DNA of 59,971 bases from CAYSCW01 sp964449165. GTDB taxonomy: Bacteria > Acidobacteriota > Aminicenantia > Aminicenantales > Aminicenantaceae. The translations under genes were made by a program, and so were the position numbers. This document shows positions 50,543 to 59,960 of the stretch, in pieces (position 1 is the stretch's first letter; every line of letters starts with the position of its first letter). The stretch is from positions 1 to 59,971 of the forward strand of contig CAYVAT010000018.1 in assembly GCA_964449165.1 (NCBI GenBank). Reading direction: 5' to 3'. The notes beneath the pieces were generated by a model. That model was not told the origin of the DNA. It made no database searches and saw nothing but the letters and a program-made list of their open reading frames with translations.

Positions 50543-51571
50543 ATGTCATCAAACAGCCATTTGAACAGAATATTAAAAGTCTTGCTGCGAATACTAATAA
50601 TTGCGGCATTAGTCAGCGCAGCGATTCTGTCAGGAAGATCTACTGATTTTTTGAGCGCTCCCGGTCTTGTCTATATGCTGCTGGGATGTGCGGCCATAGC
50701 TTTAATGGGCTTTTCTACATCTGAAATTGGATTAGCCTTTAAGCACGCTGCGGGCAGAGTCGGCGAAAGAGGAGAACTGCAAAAATCGGCTTATTTCTGG
50801 GAGACATCAGTAAGAAATGCATGGAATCTGGGAGTTCTGGGCAGCATAATAGGCTTCATCACAGCTTTAGGCTCGTCTGAGGGCGGCTTATTGGGTATCA
50901 TGTTTCGCATGTCAAGATCTTTCTTAACCACGGTTTACGGAATGGTGCTGGGTGTGGTTTTCCTGGTTCCCGCCATGAAGTTAATCCAAAAGCTCAAAAA
51001 AAATCCGCAAAAAGAAATTTCGGAAGCATACGAAGCCTCTACCGAAAGCATATCCAAGACGTTCAGATTTGAAAACATCGTTGGCTATATCCTGTTTATC
51101 GCCGTTATGGGATGGATTGTAATATCCTCTCTGGGGTCGCTAGAGGCCGATAGTCATATTAAACCATCTCAATTCTTTACCTATTGGCCTTCACTTTTAG
51201 TGGTGTTGGGGGGAACCATAGCCATAGTCGTTTTCATCGGAAATGGCCTTTCAGGGCAGTTGTTCACCCTGAGCTTTGCCTTAATGGGGCTTCTTGGAAC
51301 TTTAATGGGATTTGTCCAGGTCTTACTCGGCATGTCAACACGTAATATTGAGGATGTGGCATCTGCTTTGACTTTTATAATCTCATCCTGTTTTGTTGCC
51401 CTGCTGGGAATCATGCTGATCGGGGCTCCTCTAGAGGATCATGCCTTTAGTGCCGAGAAGAAAAATAAAGAAAGAACCTTGAGCCGCATCGCCTGGTTTG
51501 TCTTTCCAATGTTTGTACTGATTGTGCTGGCTTTAGCATTTATTCTAGTCTTAACACCCATAAAAAAATAG
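50543..51571 (+). CDS. Membrane protein with two fused MotA/TolQ/ExbB-like halves
   Basis: 342 residues, strong AAAGGAG site. About 8 hydrophobic segments arranged as an internal duplication. Half 1: FLSAPGLVYMLLGCAAIALMGF, NLGVLGSIIGFITALGS, TTVYGMVLGVVFLVPAMK. Half 2: FFTYWPSLLVVLGGTIAIVVFI, LMGLLGTLMGFVQVLLGMS, FVALLGIMLIGAPLED. PSLLVVLGGT and GLLGTLxGxV are the MotA/ExbB hallmarks, so each half resembles a proton-channel stator subunit. Lengths are reduced and no MotB/ExbD partner is adjacent. It follows the sigma/anti-sigma pair by 43 bp and is probably part of that regulon. Function unknown; an envelope-energising or mechanosensing role is plausible. Confidence 0.72.
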   Translation: MSSNSHLNRILKVLLRILIIAALVSAAILSGRSTDFLSAPGLVYMLLGCAAIALMGFSTSEIGLAFKHAAGRVGERGELQKSAYFWETSVRNAWNLGVLGSIIGFITALGSSEGGLLGIMFRMSRSFLTTVYGMVLGVVFLVPAMKLIQKLKKNPQKEISEAYEASTESISKTFRFENIVGYILFIAVMGWIVISSLGSLEADSHIKPSQFFTYWPSLLVVLGGTIAIVVFIGNGLSGQLFTLSFALMGLLGTLMGFVQVLLGMSTRNIEDVASALTFIISSCFVALLGIMLIGAPLEDHAFSAEKKNKERTLSRIAWFVFPMFVLIVLALAFILVLTPIKK

Positions 51572-51693
51572 AAAGAAGCTAAAAGGGCGATATTCATCCC
51601 TGCAAATAATTTAATTTGTTATTTTTTTATTTTTGTTACTTCAAATAGCGTTTCCAGGTAGAATAGAGCCTTGAATATTTCTGGAGACATTTG

Positions 51694-52344
51694 ATGATAA
51701 AAGCTCTCATCCTTGATATGGATGGATTGATGATCGACAGCGAACGCCTGTATTTTCAAACCGAAAGGGAGATGGCCCGAAAATTCAACAGGACTGTGGA
51801 GGATAAAACCCTATGGAAGATGATGGGCCGAAATCCCATCGAGAGTATGGAGATCTTTGTCAACGAGTTGGAATTATCCCTAAGCCCTGAAGAGGCTCTT
51901 GGGATGAGAAACCTGATCATGCGTAACAAGCTGAAAACCGACCTGAAGCCCATGCCGGGCCTTCATCATATTCTGGATGCATTTTCCGGCAGGCTGAAAA
52001 TGGCGGTCTGCACCGGAGCCCAGGAGGAATTCCTTGATATCGTGGTCGATCAGTTGGGAATCAGAAATCGCTTTGACACTCTGCAGGCCTCTGATGAGAT
52101 CCGCAAGGGCAAACCGGATCCGGAAATCTATCTAAAGACCTGCAGTAAGTTAGAACTAAGCCCGAAAGACTGTGCGGTTCTCGAAGATTCATCAAACGGG
52201 GCCATGGCCGGAAAGCGGGCCGGCTGCTATGTTATTGCCGTGCCATCCGAATACACAAAGGAGCAAGATTTTCATTTCGCTGATTTTATCGCTTCGGACC
52301 TCTTCCAAGCCGAGATACACATCACCGCTCTGCTCAAAAAATAA
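51694..52344 (+). CDS. HAD-superfamily phosphatase (beta-phosphoglucomutase-like)
   Basis: Start at ATG 51694 after GGAG; a TTG codon three bases upstream is ignored. 216 residues. HAD motif I LILDMDGLMIDSE (nucleophile Asp8 and general acid Asp10), motif II AVCTGAQ, motif III Lys in RKGKPDPEIYL and motif IV CAVLEDSSNGAMAGKRAG. A helical cap inserts after motif I (subfamily IA). Substrate probably a sugar phosphate. Single-gene unit. Confidence 0.92.
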   Translation: MIKALILDMDGLMIDSERLYFQTEREMARKFNRTVEDKTLWKMMGRNPIESMEIFVNELELSLSPEEALGMRNLIMRNKLKTDLKPMPGLHHILDAFSGRLKMAVCTGAQEEFLDIVVDQLGIRNRFDTLQASDEIRKGKPDPEIYLKTCSKLELSPKDCAVLEDSSNGAMAGKRAGCYVIAVPSEYTKEQDFHFADFIASDLFQAEIHITALLKK

Positions 52345-52470
52345 TGGTTTTCAATAGAAATGATAATGCTGCTAAGGCCTCGATAGGCATCTCAAGCAGT
52401 CATTGATCCTTTATCTCTCCAGATAGCCCGATAATGTTAGAGCGGCCGACAAAAAGTCCCTTCCTGCTTT

Positions 52471-53610
52471 TCACTTTGTTGATAACATATAGACTGCGAA
52501 TGAGGCCAGCCAGTGTTCTCCCTCATAGCTCCCGCTGGAGATGTGTGGGAGTGTGGCCTGGGCATGACTGATGGCTGATTCGGTTAATATCTCCCTGACA
52601 GGGTCATCATCAGGCAGGGCTCGTGCAATGCCGTTCATACACCAGGCCCTGGTGAGATTAAGCCCATCCAGATGGACGATTTTCGGATCACTGCGGTCGG
52701 AAACATCCGCGGGTTCAAGTAAAGACTCGGGCTCCCCGTCAGCAAGCCGAGGAAGAAAGCAATGAAACCAATCTGGAAATTCTTCCCCGGGCAAAACACG
52801 GCGCATTAAGTCGGCTTCTATCAGACTCCGTGAAAAGAAGTCGTCACCATCCGGTTCCCACGAAGCGGGGCAGTTGGAATCATACAGAAAATAAGCGTTA
52901 CTGCGTTCTATGAGCAAATCTTCCAACTCACTGTGCCCGACTGCCCGCACATAATCCAGGGCAAAGGCGATGCCGAATGCTGTGTTGGGATGGACTCCGC
53001 GGCGGATCGGGTATGTCTGCTTTGGCAAAAACTCAAGATACCGTTTCACAATTGCATCGGCCAAAGGCTTAAGATTTTTTGACCATTTCTGGCCATCCGG
53101 TTCATCCCATTCGTGTAACTCTTCAGCCAGCTTGAGAAGCCAAGCCCAACCATAGGTACGCTCGAAGGACTTTCGGCTGGGCTGCTGAAGATATCTTACT
53201 TCCATTTCAATGTTCTCAGCAGAAAGGTTGTCGTTCAATGCACTACGGATTTCGTCGGCTTCTGGCAGATCGGGAAACGTTCTCAGTAGCCGCACCAGCA
53301 TCCAATGGCCGTGAACAGAGGAATGCCAGTCAAAACATCCGTAAAAAGCGGGGTGAAAGAATGATGGGCTTTGAACCTCAGATTCGTCATTCATGACGTG
53401 ATCGGGCTTGTTGGGATATTCTTTCTTTATACATTTCAAAGCCAGATCGGCAAAACGAGAGGCAGGTTCCACATCGAGTTGAAAGACATCAGACCATTCA
53501 TCGTCTGTTCTAGATTGTGCATCAAAATCTTGATCTTCACCACTCTTGCAAAAAAAGAACGAAAGCATTATTAAGGTAGAGAGAAGGAAATATCTGAGGA
53601 AATTTAACAT
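52471..53610 (-). CDS. Exported DUF2891-family protein
   Basis: 379 residues with a strong AAGGAGGAG site. N-terminal hydrophobic signal MLNFLRYFLLSTLIMLSFFFC, possibly a lipoprotein though the box is not canonical. The DUF2891 (PF11199) core is obvious: FADLALKCIKKEYPNKPDHV, HPAFYGCFDWHSSVHGHWMLVRLLRTFPDLPEA, RTYGWAWLLKLAEELHEWD and HLDGLNLTRAWCMNGIARALP. The fold is an (alpha/alpha) toroid resembling glycoside hydrolases or terpene cyclases; activity is unknown. Most family members are cytoplasmic, so an export signal is notable. Stand-alone gene. Confidence 0.87.
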   Translation of the reverse strand: MLNFLRYFLLSTLIMLSFFFCKSGEDQDFDAQSRTDDEWSDVFQLDVEPASRFADLALKCIKKEYPNKPDHVMNDESEVQSPSFFHPAFYGCFDWHSSVHGHWMLVRLLRTFPDLPEADEIRSALNDNLSAENIEMEVRYLQQPSRKSFERTYGWAWLLKLAEELHEWDEPDGQKWSKNLKPLADAIVKRYLEFLPKQTYPIRRGVHPNTAFGIAFALDYVRAVGHSELEDLLIERSNAYFLYDSNCPASWEPDGDDFFSRSLIEADLMRRVLPGEEFPDWFHCFLPRLADGEPESLLEPADVSDRSDPKIVHLDGLNLTRAWCMNGIARALPDDDPVREILTESAISHAQATLPHISSGSYEGEHWLASFAVYMLSTK

Positions 53611-53714
53611 AACTCCTCCTTATTAAGTCTCTTTTATCAACCAATCTTTCTATAGCCCAGAGGTCTGCGGAATCTTCTGGGGCTTTCTTTTCCTATCTCG
53701 ATAATCTTCTTCAG

Positions 53715-54194
53715 CTATTCATCATCAAGGTAGAGAAGCATATTAGGAAATTTTCCTTTTGTCTCTTCGATCCATTTATCAATAAGCACCTGCCTGTCAA
53801 CATCATCCGTTTTAACCATAAGCCCTGCTTGTTTGGCACCAGTGCGCATCTTCTCTAATATCTCAAGATTACTGCATTCGGAAGGCCGGTCACATTCGAT
53901 GCACTCGGTAATATTCTTATCGGAAGCACAGGCTCTAATCTTACATTCCGGATTACCGCCGCCTTTCATACATCCTGGACAGAACGGCATAGTCTGTATC
54001 GAGGAGAGTCCTTTCTTGAATTCCTTGAAATCGAAATCTTTCGGGGCCCACTCTTCCAGGCCATATCTGTTGATGATCTCCTCATATCTTTTTGTTAATT
54101 CTGCCAATACTCCATTTCCCACAGCGCAACTGCCACACCAGATTCCGCAAAAACCGATCTGGTCCTTGACATTCTCTAGGGGTTTATTTTTCAT
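53715..54194 (-). CDS. DUF3795-family cysteine-rich protein
   Basis: Start at ATG 54194 after AAGGAGG. 159 residues. The N-terminal FCGIWCGSCAVGNG and later FCPGCMKGGGNPECKIRACASDKNITECIECDRPSECSNLEIL give eleven cysteines in the DUF3795 pattern, expected to bind zinc or iron-sulfur. No signal peptide. The family is widespread in anaerobes and of unknown function. It is divergent from the M50-like gene across a 424-bp gap. Confidence 0.88.
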   Translation of the reverse strand: MKNKPLENVKDQIGFCGIWCGSCAVGNGVLAELTKRYEEIINRYGLEEWAPKDFDFKEFKKGLSSIQTMPFCPGCMKGGGNPECKIRACASDKNITECIECDRPSECSNLEILEKMRTGAKQAGLMVKTDDVDRQVLIDKWIEETKGKFPNMLLYLDDE

Positions 54195-54433
54195 TCTCCA
54201 CACCTCCTTATTATAGGCTTTACTTCCTGCATCATCGATATCTTACACAATTTTAATCATATTTCCACCTTCTCCTTTCTTCGAATGAATATATTAAAGA
54301 AATACGGTGGGCTAGCTAACTAATTTATTTACGAAAAAAGAAGTCTTTCTAGGTGAGTTTCTTTTCAGCTCAAAGTTCATTCCAGAAAGTGCTTGACCTT
54401 TATCAAAAATTTGTTGAATAAGGATACTTTTCC

Positions 54434-54458
54434 AAAATGTAAAAATTCTTTACATTTT
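54434..54458. promoter_or_regulatory. 25-nt perfect dyad in divergent intergenic region
   Basis: AAAATGTAAA and TTTACATTTT, perfect 10-bp arms around AATTC, in the gap 54195-54618 between DUF3795 and M50-like genes, 160 bp upstream of the latter. It looks like a repressor operator (ATGTAAA/TTTACAT) or a hairpin. Nothing else stands out in this AT-rich gap. Confidence 0.5.
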
Positions 54459-54618
54459 GAATTCTAACCGGCCTAGTCTCAGAAATTTCCTCCATAAAAT
54501 CTTACTCATGAGATCTGTCAATACTCACAATCTGGCATAAAAAATGCTGATGGCTTTACCTTAAAAGTTGAATAGCATAAATTATACTCATTAAAATGCT
54601 ATAAGAATGGAGGGCTCT

Positions 54619-55440
54619 ATGTCAGATAAAAAAACACTATCTAACTACATGCATCTTGGATTTCAGGCCACTTTTTTGTATTTAACTCTCAACTTTCTAA
54701 GATCGATGCTGCATGAAATTGGCCATGGGCTGGCTGCCTCGATCGTGGGTTTGGATTTTAACGGCTTTTACAGTTCTGTTTTTGGCTCCAGCGGCTCATT
54801 CAATTCTGGCGATCGATCTCCTCTGCAAAGCCTGATAACATCCTCAGGTGGTCCTTTGGTTGATTTAGTAATCAGCCTTCTTGTCTTTTTTGTGGTACTC
54901 CCCCGATTGAAAAGATGGGGAACAAAACTTACTGGATTGATGTTAGCCACTGCTACTTTGATGGCCTTCTGGGGCTATATGATGAGCAGCGGCTTCGGTT
55001 CTGGAGATTTTGCTAATATCGCCTATTCCCTCAATATTCCTAAATTCATCTTCGGAGTTCTTGGACTGTTGGGACTAATTGGTTCTCTCTACCTTTTAGC
55101 TTATCGATTCCTTATCATTTCATCGGATTATTTTCCTTTAAATTCTTATGGTAAAAGATTTTCTGCACTTTTCCTTTTTTTCGGATTGCCTACAATCATC
55201 TGGGTAGTAGCTTATGTTTTAATTTCTCCAAAATACGCAATTTTGGGGCAGGCTGTTTTCGTCGTAGGAATACTCTTTCTTCTAAGCATTCTGATCAAAT
55301 CTTCCTCAAAGCAGTATCGACCTTTGCCTCAATTATCCACCTACATAGGAGCCACAGCCTTCGTAATCGCCTGCATCCTTTGGCTCGCAGTGTTCGGCCC
55401 AACCATAAAGAGCGCCAGAGGTATTTTCTGGGGTAATTAA
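54619..55440 (+). CDS. M50-like (site-2 protease family) membrane metalloprotease
   Basis: Start at ATG 54619 after GGAGGG; the ATG at 54607 overlaps that site. 273 residues and about 6-7 membrane helices. The first carries MLHEIGHGLAASIVGLDFNG (HExxH). The second zinc-ligand region is LITSSGGPLVDLVISLLVFFVVLP, where the Asp replaces the usual NxxPxxxxDG Asp. It is a minimal S2P/M50-type intramembrane protease or a close non-proteolytic relative; no PDZ or CBS domain. Possibly releases a membrane-bound regulator. Solitary gene. Confidence 0.75.
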   Translation: MSDKKTLSNYMHLGFQATFLYLTLNFLRSMLHEIGHGLAASIVGLDFNGFYSSVFGSSGSFNSGDRSPLQSLITSSGGPLVDLVISLLVFFVVLPRLKRWGTKLTGLMLATATLMAFWGYMMSSGFGSGDFANIAYSLNIPKFIFGVLGLLGLIGSLYLLAYRFLIISSDYFPLNSYGKRFSALFLFFGLPTIIWVVAYVLISPKYAILGQAVFVVGILFLLSILIKSSSKQYRPLPQLSTYIGATAFVIACILWLAVFGPTIKSARGIFWGN

Positions 55441-55486
55441 AAGAAAATTATGAGTTAATTCAGAATTATCCGATTCGATTTATCCC

Positions 55487-56278
55487 TTATTTCTTTTTCA
55501 TCTTGAGTGCCAGCCTGTAAGTCAAAGGCCTGGGCAGGATTTTGAGGAGAACGGTTATAAATCTGTTGTGAAACCCCGGGATGCATACCACCTTGTCTTT
55601 TTTTAGACATTTTAAAGAAATATCCACCACTTCTTCAGCCGACATCGCTTTCATCATTCCCTTCCTCTTGTAAACTTTTTTCCTGTCATAGCCCATCCTC
55701 TCATGAAAGTCTGTCCTGGTTATACCCGGACACAAGGCCTGAACCTTGACTCCTGTTTCTTTAAGCTCCAGATGAAGCGACTCGGAAAACATCAACACAA
55801 ATCTTTTTGTTGCCGCATAGACGGCATTGGTCAAGAAAGGAGAAAAGGCACTCAAGGAGGAAACATTGATTATTGCTCCTTTACCGTTGGCGATCATATT
55901 GGATAACACAGCATGAGTCAGTTTCATGGTAGCCAGACAATGAACTTTCAGCATTTTTTCTTGAATGGAAAAATTCTCACCATGAAAAAATTCCTTAACC
56001 GAAAATCCGGCATTGTTAACCAGTATTTCCAGGTTTTTCATCTTGCCAAGCTTATTTTCCAGGATTTGGAGTGCTGCGTCATCGGAAAGTTCGACTATCT
56101 CAACATCGACATTAATCCTGTATTTATCTGAAATTTCTTTGGCCAAGGTCTGAATCTTCTCCCTTCTTCGTCCGGTAATGACTAGATTATATCCATCACT
56201 GGCCAATCTTCGGGCAAATGCTTCTCCGATGCCGCTTGTGGCTCCGGTTATGCATGCTACCCCTCGATATTCGTGCAT
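55487..56278 (-). CDS. Short-chain dehydrogenase/reductase (SDR)
   Basis: 263 residues, classical SDR: cofactor motif ITGATSGIGEAFARRLASDG, NNAG at about residue 90, catalytic SSLSAF...YAATKRF (Ser, Tyr, Lys). The Arg pair in ITGRRREK after beta-2 favours NADPH. C-terminal basic hydrophobic stretch FITVLLKILPRPLTYRLALKMKKK could associate with membrane, as in DltE-like or 3-ketosphinganine-reductase-like SDRs. Substrate unknown. Confidence 0.93.
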   Translation of the reverse strand: MHEYRGVACITGATSGIGEAFARRLASDGYNLVITGRRREKIQTLAKEISDKYRINVDVEIVELSDDAALQILENKLGKMKNLEILVNNAGFSVKEFFHGENFSIQEKMLKVHCLATMKLTHAVLSNMIANGKGAIINVSSLSAFSPFLTNAVYAATKRFVLMFSESLHLELKETGVKVQALCPGITRTDFHERMGYDRKKVYKRKGMMKAMSAEEVVDISLKCLKKDKVVCIPGFHNRFITVLLKILPRPLTYRLALKMKKK

Positions 56279-56433
56279 CTTTTATCGATATCACTCCTTT
56301 AAGATTTGCTGTCCTGGATTATTCATGAACACTCCAGGCTCATGCATGGAAATAAAGGCATACCTTACTGATTTCAGAAAATAGGTACATGTCCCGCATT
56401 TCCTGATTCCCGCATTTCCTGTCCCTGACTTCC

Positions 56434-59077
56434 TTATTCAATCTTGACTAGCCGGGGAAGAATGTTCCAGCCATCCAATTTCAAATAGGCTTGTTGTCCG
56501 TCAAGACCTGATTTTTGGATCTCGACAGTTATCTGCCTGGATTTTCCGGGTAATAGGCTGAAATAATTATCGCTCCAGAACGAGGGAAGCACTTCTCCGC
56601 CTTCTTTTCCCTTGCGAATACTGGGATGGATGAAAAAGGCAAGATAGCCGGAAGGATTCTCTAATCGAATCCAGTATAAAATTTGTGTATCCATTTTGAC
56701 TTTTTCGATCTCCACATTAAGCATGACATCGGGAAACTCTGAGAAAAAAGTGAAATCATCATTCTCAGCCAGCCAATAAAAATTCTCGGAGATAAGTCCG
56801 TTTTTGCTGTCTTCTAAATTCAGCTCAACAAAGTAAATATCATTTCTCATCTTTTCGGGTATTTCTATTTTGAATATATCTGTTGAAGTANNNNNNNNNN
56901 NNNNNNNNNNNNNNNNNNNNNNNNNNNNNNNNNNNNNNNNNNNNNNNNNNNNNNNNNNNNNNNNNNNNNNNNNNNNNNNNNNNNNNNNNNTTTGTCTTCC
57001 ACAGAAGAACCCCGGCAACATGGTCCATAGCCTGGTTAACAGCCTCAAAGATGGCCCGGTAATTCTCGGCGTTTAGCAACTGGCCTTTTCTTGTATAATC
57101 TTCCACATCCTTGGGCTCGCCGTACCTCGTACGAATTGCCTGATCGTAGAGGCTGTATTTTCCATTTCCCTCACAGGCATCATGATATCCCCAGGTATGA
57201 TTGAGAGGAAACTTTACTCCCTGGTCAGGAGTAAGATCGGGAATGAATTTTTTCAGGCTTTCCAGTGTGGGTAAAGAGGGTAATCCTACTTCATTCTTGA
57301 ATAACCAGTCTTTTTTCTCCTCTACTTTTTTATAATACAGATGCGGATCGACCCAATAATAGGGTCCGCCTGAATAGCTTCCTGCCGGTTGGTTATCCGG
57401 CCATGAAAGCCCCCATCCTTGCGGGGGCTCCCTGTATCCTGAAGAGGGAATGAACGGACGTGTTCCATCAAGCTTTGCCAGGATTTTATTTCTCAGAGGC
57501 ACATAGATTTCCTCCCGAGGCAATCCTTCATTTCCTGCTGTCCATACAAGAAGGCTGGGATGATTGCGCAATTTTTTGACCACATCCGAAGCATCCTTTA
57601 AAAAAACATCCTCATCATAAGGATAATCCTGGCTCCCTTTATCCCATGTTCCCTGGCAATCGCCTGTGATCCAGAAGTCATGCCAGACAAGAAGACCCAA
57701 CTCATCACAGCAGGTAAAAAACTCCTCAGGCGGTGTGATACCCCCTCCCCAAATCCGTAGCATATTCAGGTTGGCCTCTTTCACCAGACGAAGCTCATGT
57801 CGGAGTTTTTCTGGGGAGCGGTTAAGCATCATGTCCGGCACCCAGGCTCCGCCCTTGAGCAATATTTTCTGGCCGTTAACGAAGAAATCCCGGCGGGCCC
57901 AGCCTTCGACCATAGTAACCTTGCTCGAAACTTCTCGGATTCCGAATGTCCGCTGCTCAACATCCGATTTATCCCCATCCAGCTCGAATATTAACTCCAG
58001 ATCATAAAGATACTGATCGCCCTGCCCGTTTGGCCACCACAGCTTTGGATTCTCAATAACCAATTCAGGATAGGATTCTCTTTCAAACTGGATTTCAGCC
58101 TCTTGATTTGCCGCTAAAACTACTTCTTTTCGCAGAAGAATCTCATGCCCTTTGAAATTTCTAGGCCTTATTTTGGCCAATAATGTCCCCGTTTTTGACG
58201 ACTTTGTTAAATTGACTAAATCAGCTCTTATTTTGAGCTCTGCCTCATCCAGGCTTGGCAAAGGCAAATCCGATAAGACGAAAGGATAGCGAATATCCAC
58301 CGGACCAGTCGCCGAAATGAAGACATCCTGCCAGATTCCCATATTCCTGTCGCGCACGGCCGGCATCCAATCCCACCCCACAGAGCACTGCATGGTCACG
58401 TTCTTACCGATATCTCCGGTCGGACCTCCATTGGCCCCAAATGGTCCGAACGCTTTAAGCTGAGGCTCTCCAGGAAGCCCCGGATAATCCAGAGGATAAA
58501 TCTTAACGGCCAGCGTGTTTATATTTTGTGTATTTATGTGTTCGGTGACGTCAAAAAACCAGTTCCCGAACATGCCGACCACTTCGCTGGAGCCGGCAAC
58601 AAAACTTCCGTTCAGCCACACCTCAGCCCTGTAATTGATGCCTTCCATGTTCAGCCAGATGACTCTTCCCTCAAATTCTGGAGGTACCTCGAACTGAGTC
58701 CGAAACCAGTACGGACCAGCCCAGGGATTTCCCTTTCCTGAAATATGGCTGTATTTTGCCAGATCATACTTCTGGTTAAACTCGTCTGAGGCATCGGGTA
58801 TTTTCATGTTGTTGAGCCCCACATAAGGGTCAGGATAGACTCCGCTCTTCACCAGCGCGCTCAAGACTGTGGTCGGAACAGTTGCAGGATACCAATTTGT
58901 GGGTTGAAAATCAGGGGAAGATATTTCTTCGCCTCCAGCCTCCACTAGATAGGAAGATTGAAGCAGCCAACCATCTCTCAGGAATATCTTCTGGCTGGAA
59001 AAAGCACTGTTGAAAGGAAAAAGCAGAAAAACAAGCAGAGCAACAGGAAGGATTTTCCCTTTCATTCTCTTAAGCAT
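56434..59077 (-). CDS. Secreted GH2 family exo-beta-D-glucosaminidase / beta-mannosidase-like enzyme (interrupted by assembly gap)
   Basis: Signal peptide MLKRMKGKILPVALLVFLLFPFNSAFS. GH2 sugar-binding domain (DGWLLQSSYLVEAGG, WAGPYWFRTQFEVPPEFEGRVIWLNMEGINYRAEVWLNG), Ig-like domain, then TIM barrel with GGAWVPDMMLNR, LRIWGGGITPPEEFF, NHPSLLVWTAGNEGLP (acid/base Glu) and WLFKNEVGLPSLPTL (nucleophile Glu region). Closest to CsxA / mannosylglycoprotein endo-beta-mannosidase type. A 100-N gap removes part of the C-terminal region; upstream part 56991-59077 and downstream part 56434-56890 are in different frames only because the gap length is arbitrary. It starts 31 bp after the methyltransferase gene. 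Confidence 0.88.
56891..56990. other. Assembly gap (100 N) in GH2 gene
   Basis: Exactly 100 Ns. Unlike the gap at 23982 the flanks share no repeated sequence, so real bases are missing; the distance cannot be inferred. Confidence 0.97.
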
Positions 59078-59108
59078 TTGGAATTCTCCTCATCATTGGA
59101 ATGAAAGA

Positions 59109-59960
59109 TTATCTTTTATAAAGAAAAATGGTGTGGTTTTTCCCTCTTTCATCCTTTACCGATAGAGCTTCGACCTCTCTATCCTCCCAGCCTGAGATGC
59201 TGTAATTGTGGGAGACAACGTATGTACCCGGTTTGAGCTGCTCCTCCAATTGGGGGCGAAGAAGCTCGTTGGACTCAGGCAAAAGATAGAGCGTCACTAC
59301 CGAAGCTTCTGAAATATCCATCTTGGTCGCATCTCCCAGCCGAAATTCAACAAGATCTTCAACACCGGCATTCAGTGCTCCTTCTTTTGACTGCTTGATT
59401 CTCCTTGGATCAATATCTATCCCCACTCCCCGGGCTCCGTACTCCTCTGCAGCCATGATAACGATCCGGCCATCCCCGCAGCCTATGTCGTAGACAACAT
59501 CGCTTGGGTCGACCATGGCCATTTCCAGCATCTTCTCCACCACTGCCATCGGTGTAGGTAAATAGGGCGCCAGATCGACTGCATCCTCCCGGCCATGAGA
59601 ACCCTCGTATATATTGATCAGGTTGTGTTCATCATAGCGAAAGGAATAAGGCTTTCCAGGGTTGAGGTGGCGGGTGATCTCTCTTCCCGCCCTCTCATAC
59701 ATGATATCCATGGGAACCTTTCTCTTATAACGGTGAATGGTTCCTACCTTCAGCTCCTTCTTCTGTGGCGCTTTAAAAGAATTAGACGGCTTAATCTGGT
59801 AATGCACGGTTCCCTTGGTCACATTTCTTATCGTTATTTCCTCCCCTACCAGAGCAGCAATATTTTCTTCTCGATGCCCACTCCTACTGGTCAACAAAAA
59901 GACAGCAGCTCCTAAAGCAATGACTGTAATAAGAAGAGCGACTTCTAGCTTGCGCTTCAT
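59109..59960 (-). CDS. Membrane-anchored class I SAM-dependent methyltransferase
   Basis: 283 residues. N-terminal signal anchor LEVALLITVIALGAAVFLLTS, then an ~85-residue beta-rich segment (ITIRNVTKGTVHYQIKPS) and a Rossmann methyltransferase: VVYDIGCGDGRIVIMAAEEYGARGVGIDID is motif I and post-I, DLVEFRLGDATKMD motif II. EASVVTLYLLPESNELLRPQLEEQLKPGTYVVSHNYSISGW resembles the FAM173/protein-lysine methyltransferase type. An apparent periplasmic-facing SAM enzyme would be odd, as SAM is cytoplasmic, so topology with the enzyme inside cannot be excluded. It heads a unit with the GH2 gene. Confidence 0.85.
   Translation of the reverse strand: MKRKLEVALLITVIALGAAVFLLTSRSGHREENIAALVGEEITIRNVTKGTVHYQIKPSNSFKAPQKKELKVGTIHRYKRKVPMDIMYERAGREITRHLNPGKPYSFRYDEHNLINIYEGSHGREDAVDLAPYLPTPMAVVEKMLEMAMVDPSDVVYDIGCGDGRIVIMAAEEYGARGVGIDIDPRRIKQSKEGALNAGVEDLVEFRLGDATKMDISEASVVTLYLLPESNELLRPQLEEQLKPGTYVVSHNYSISGWEDREVEALSVKDERGKNHTIFLYKR

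Noticed and set aside
50543..51571. Flagellar MotA
   Set aside because: No other flagellar gene is present, the protein holds two MotA-like halves and lacks a MotB partner; a motility role is not supported.
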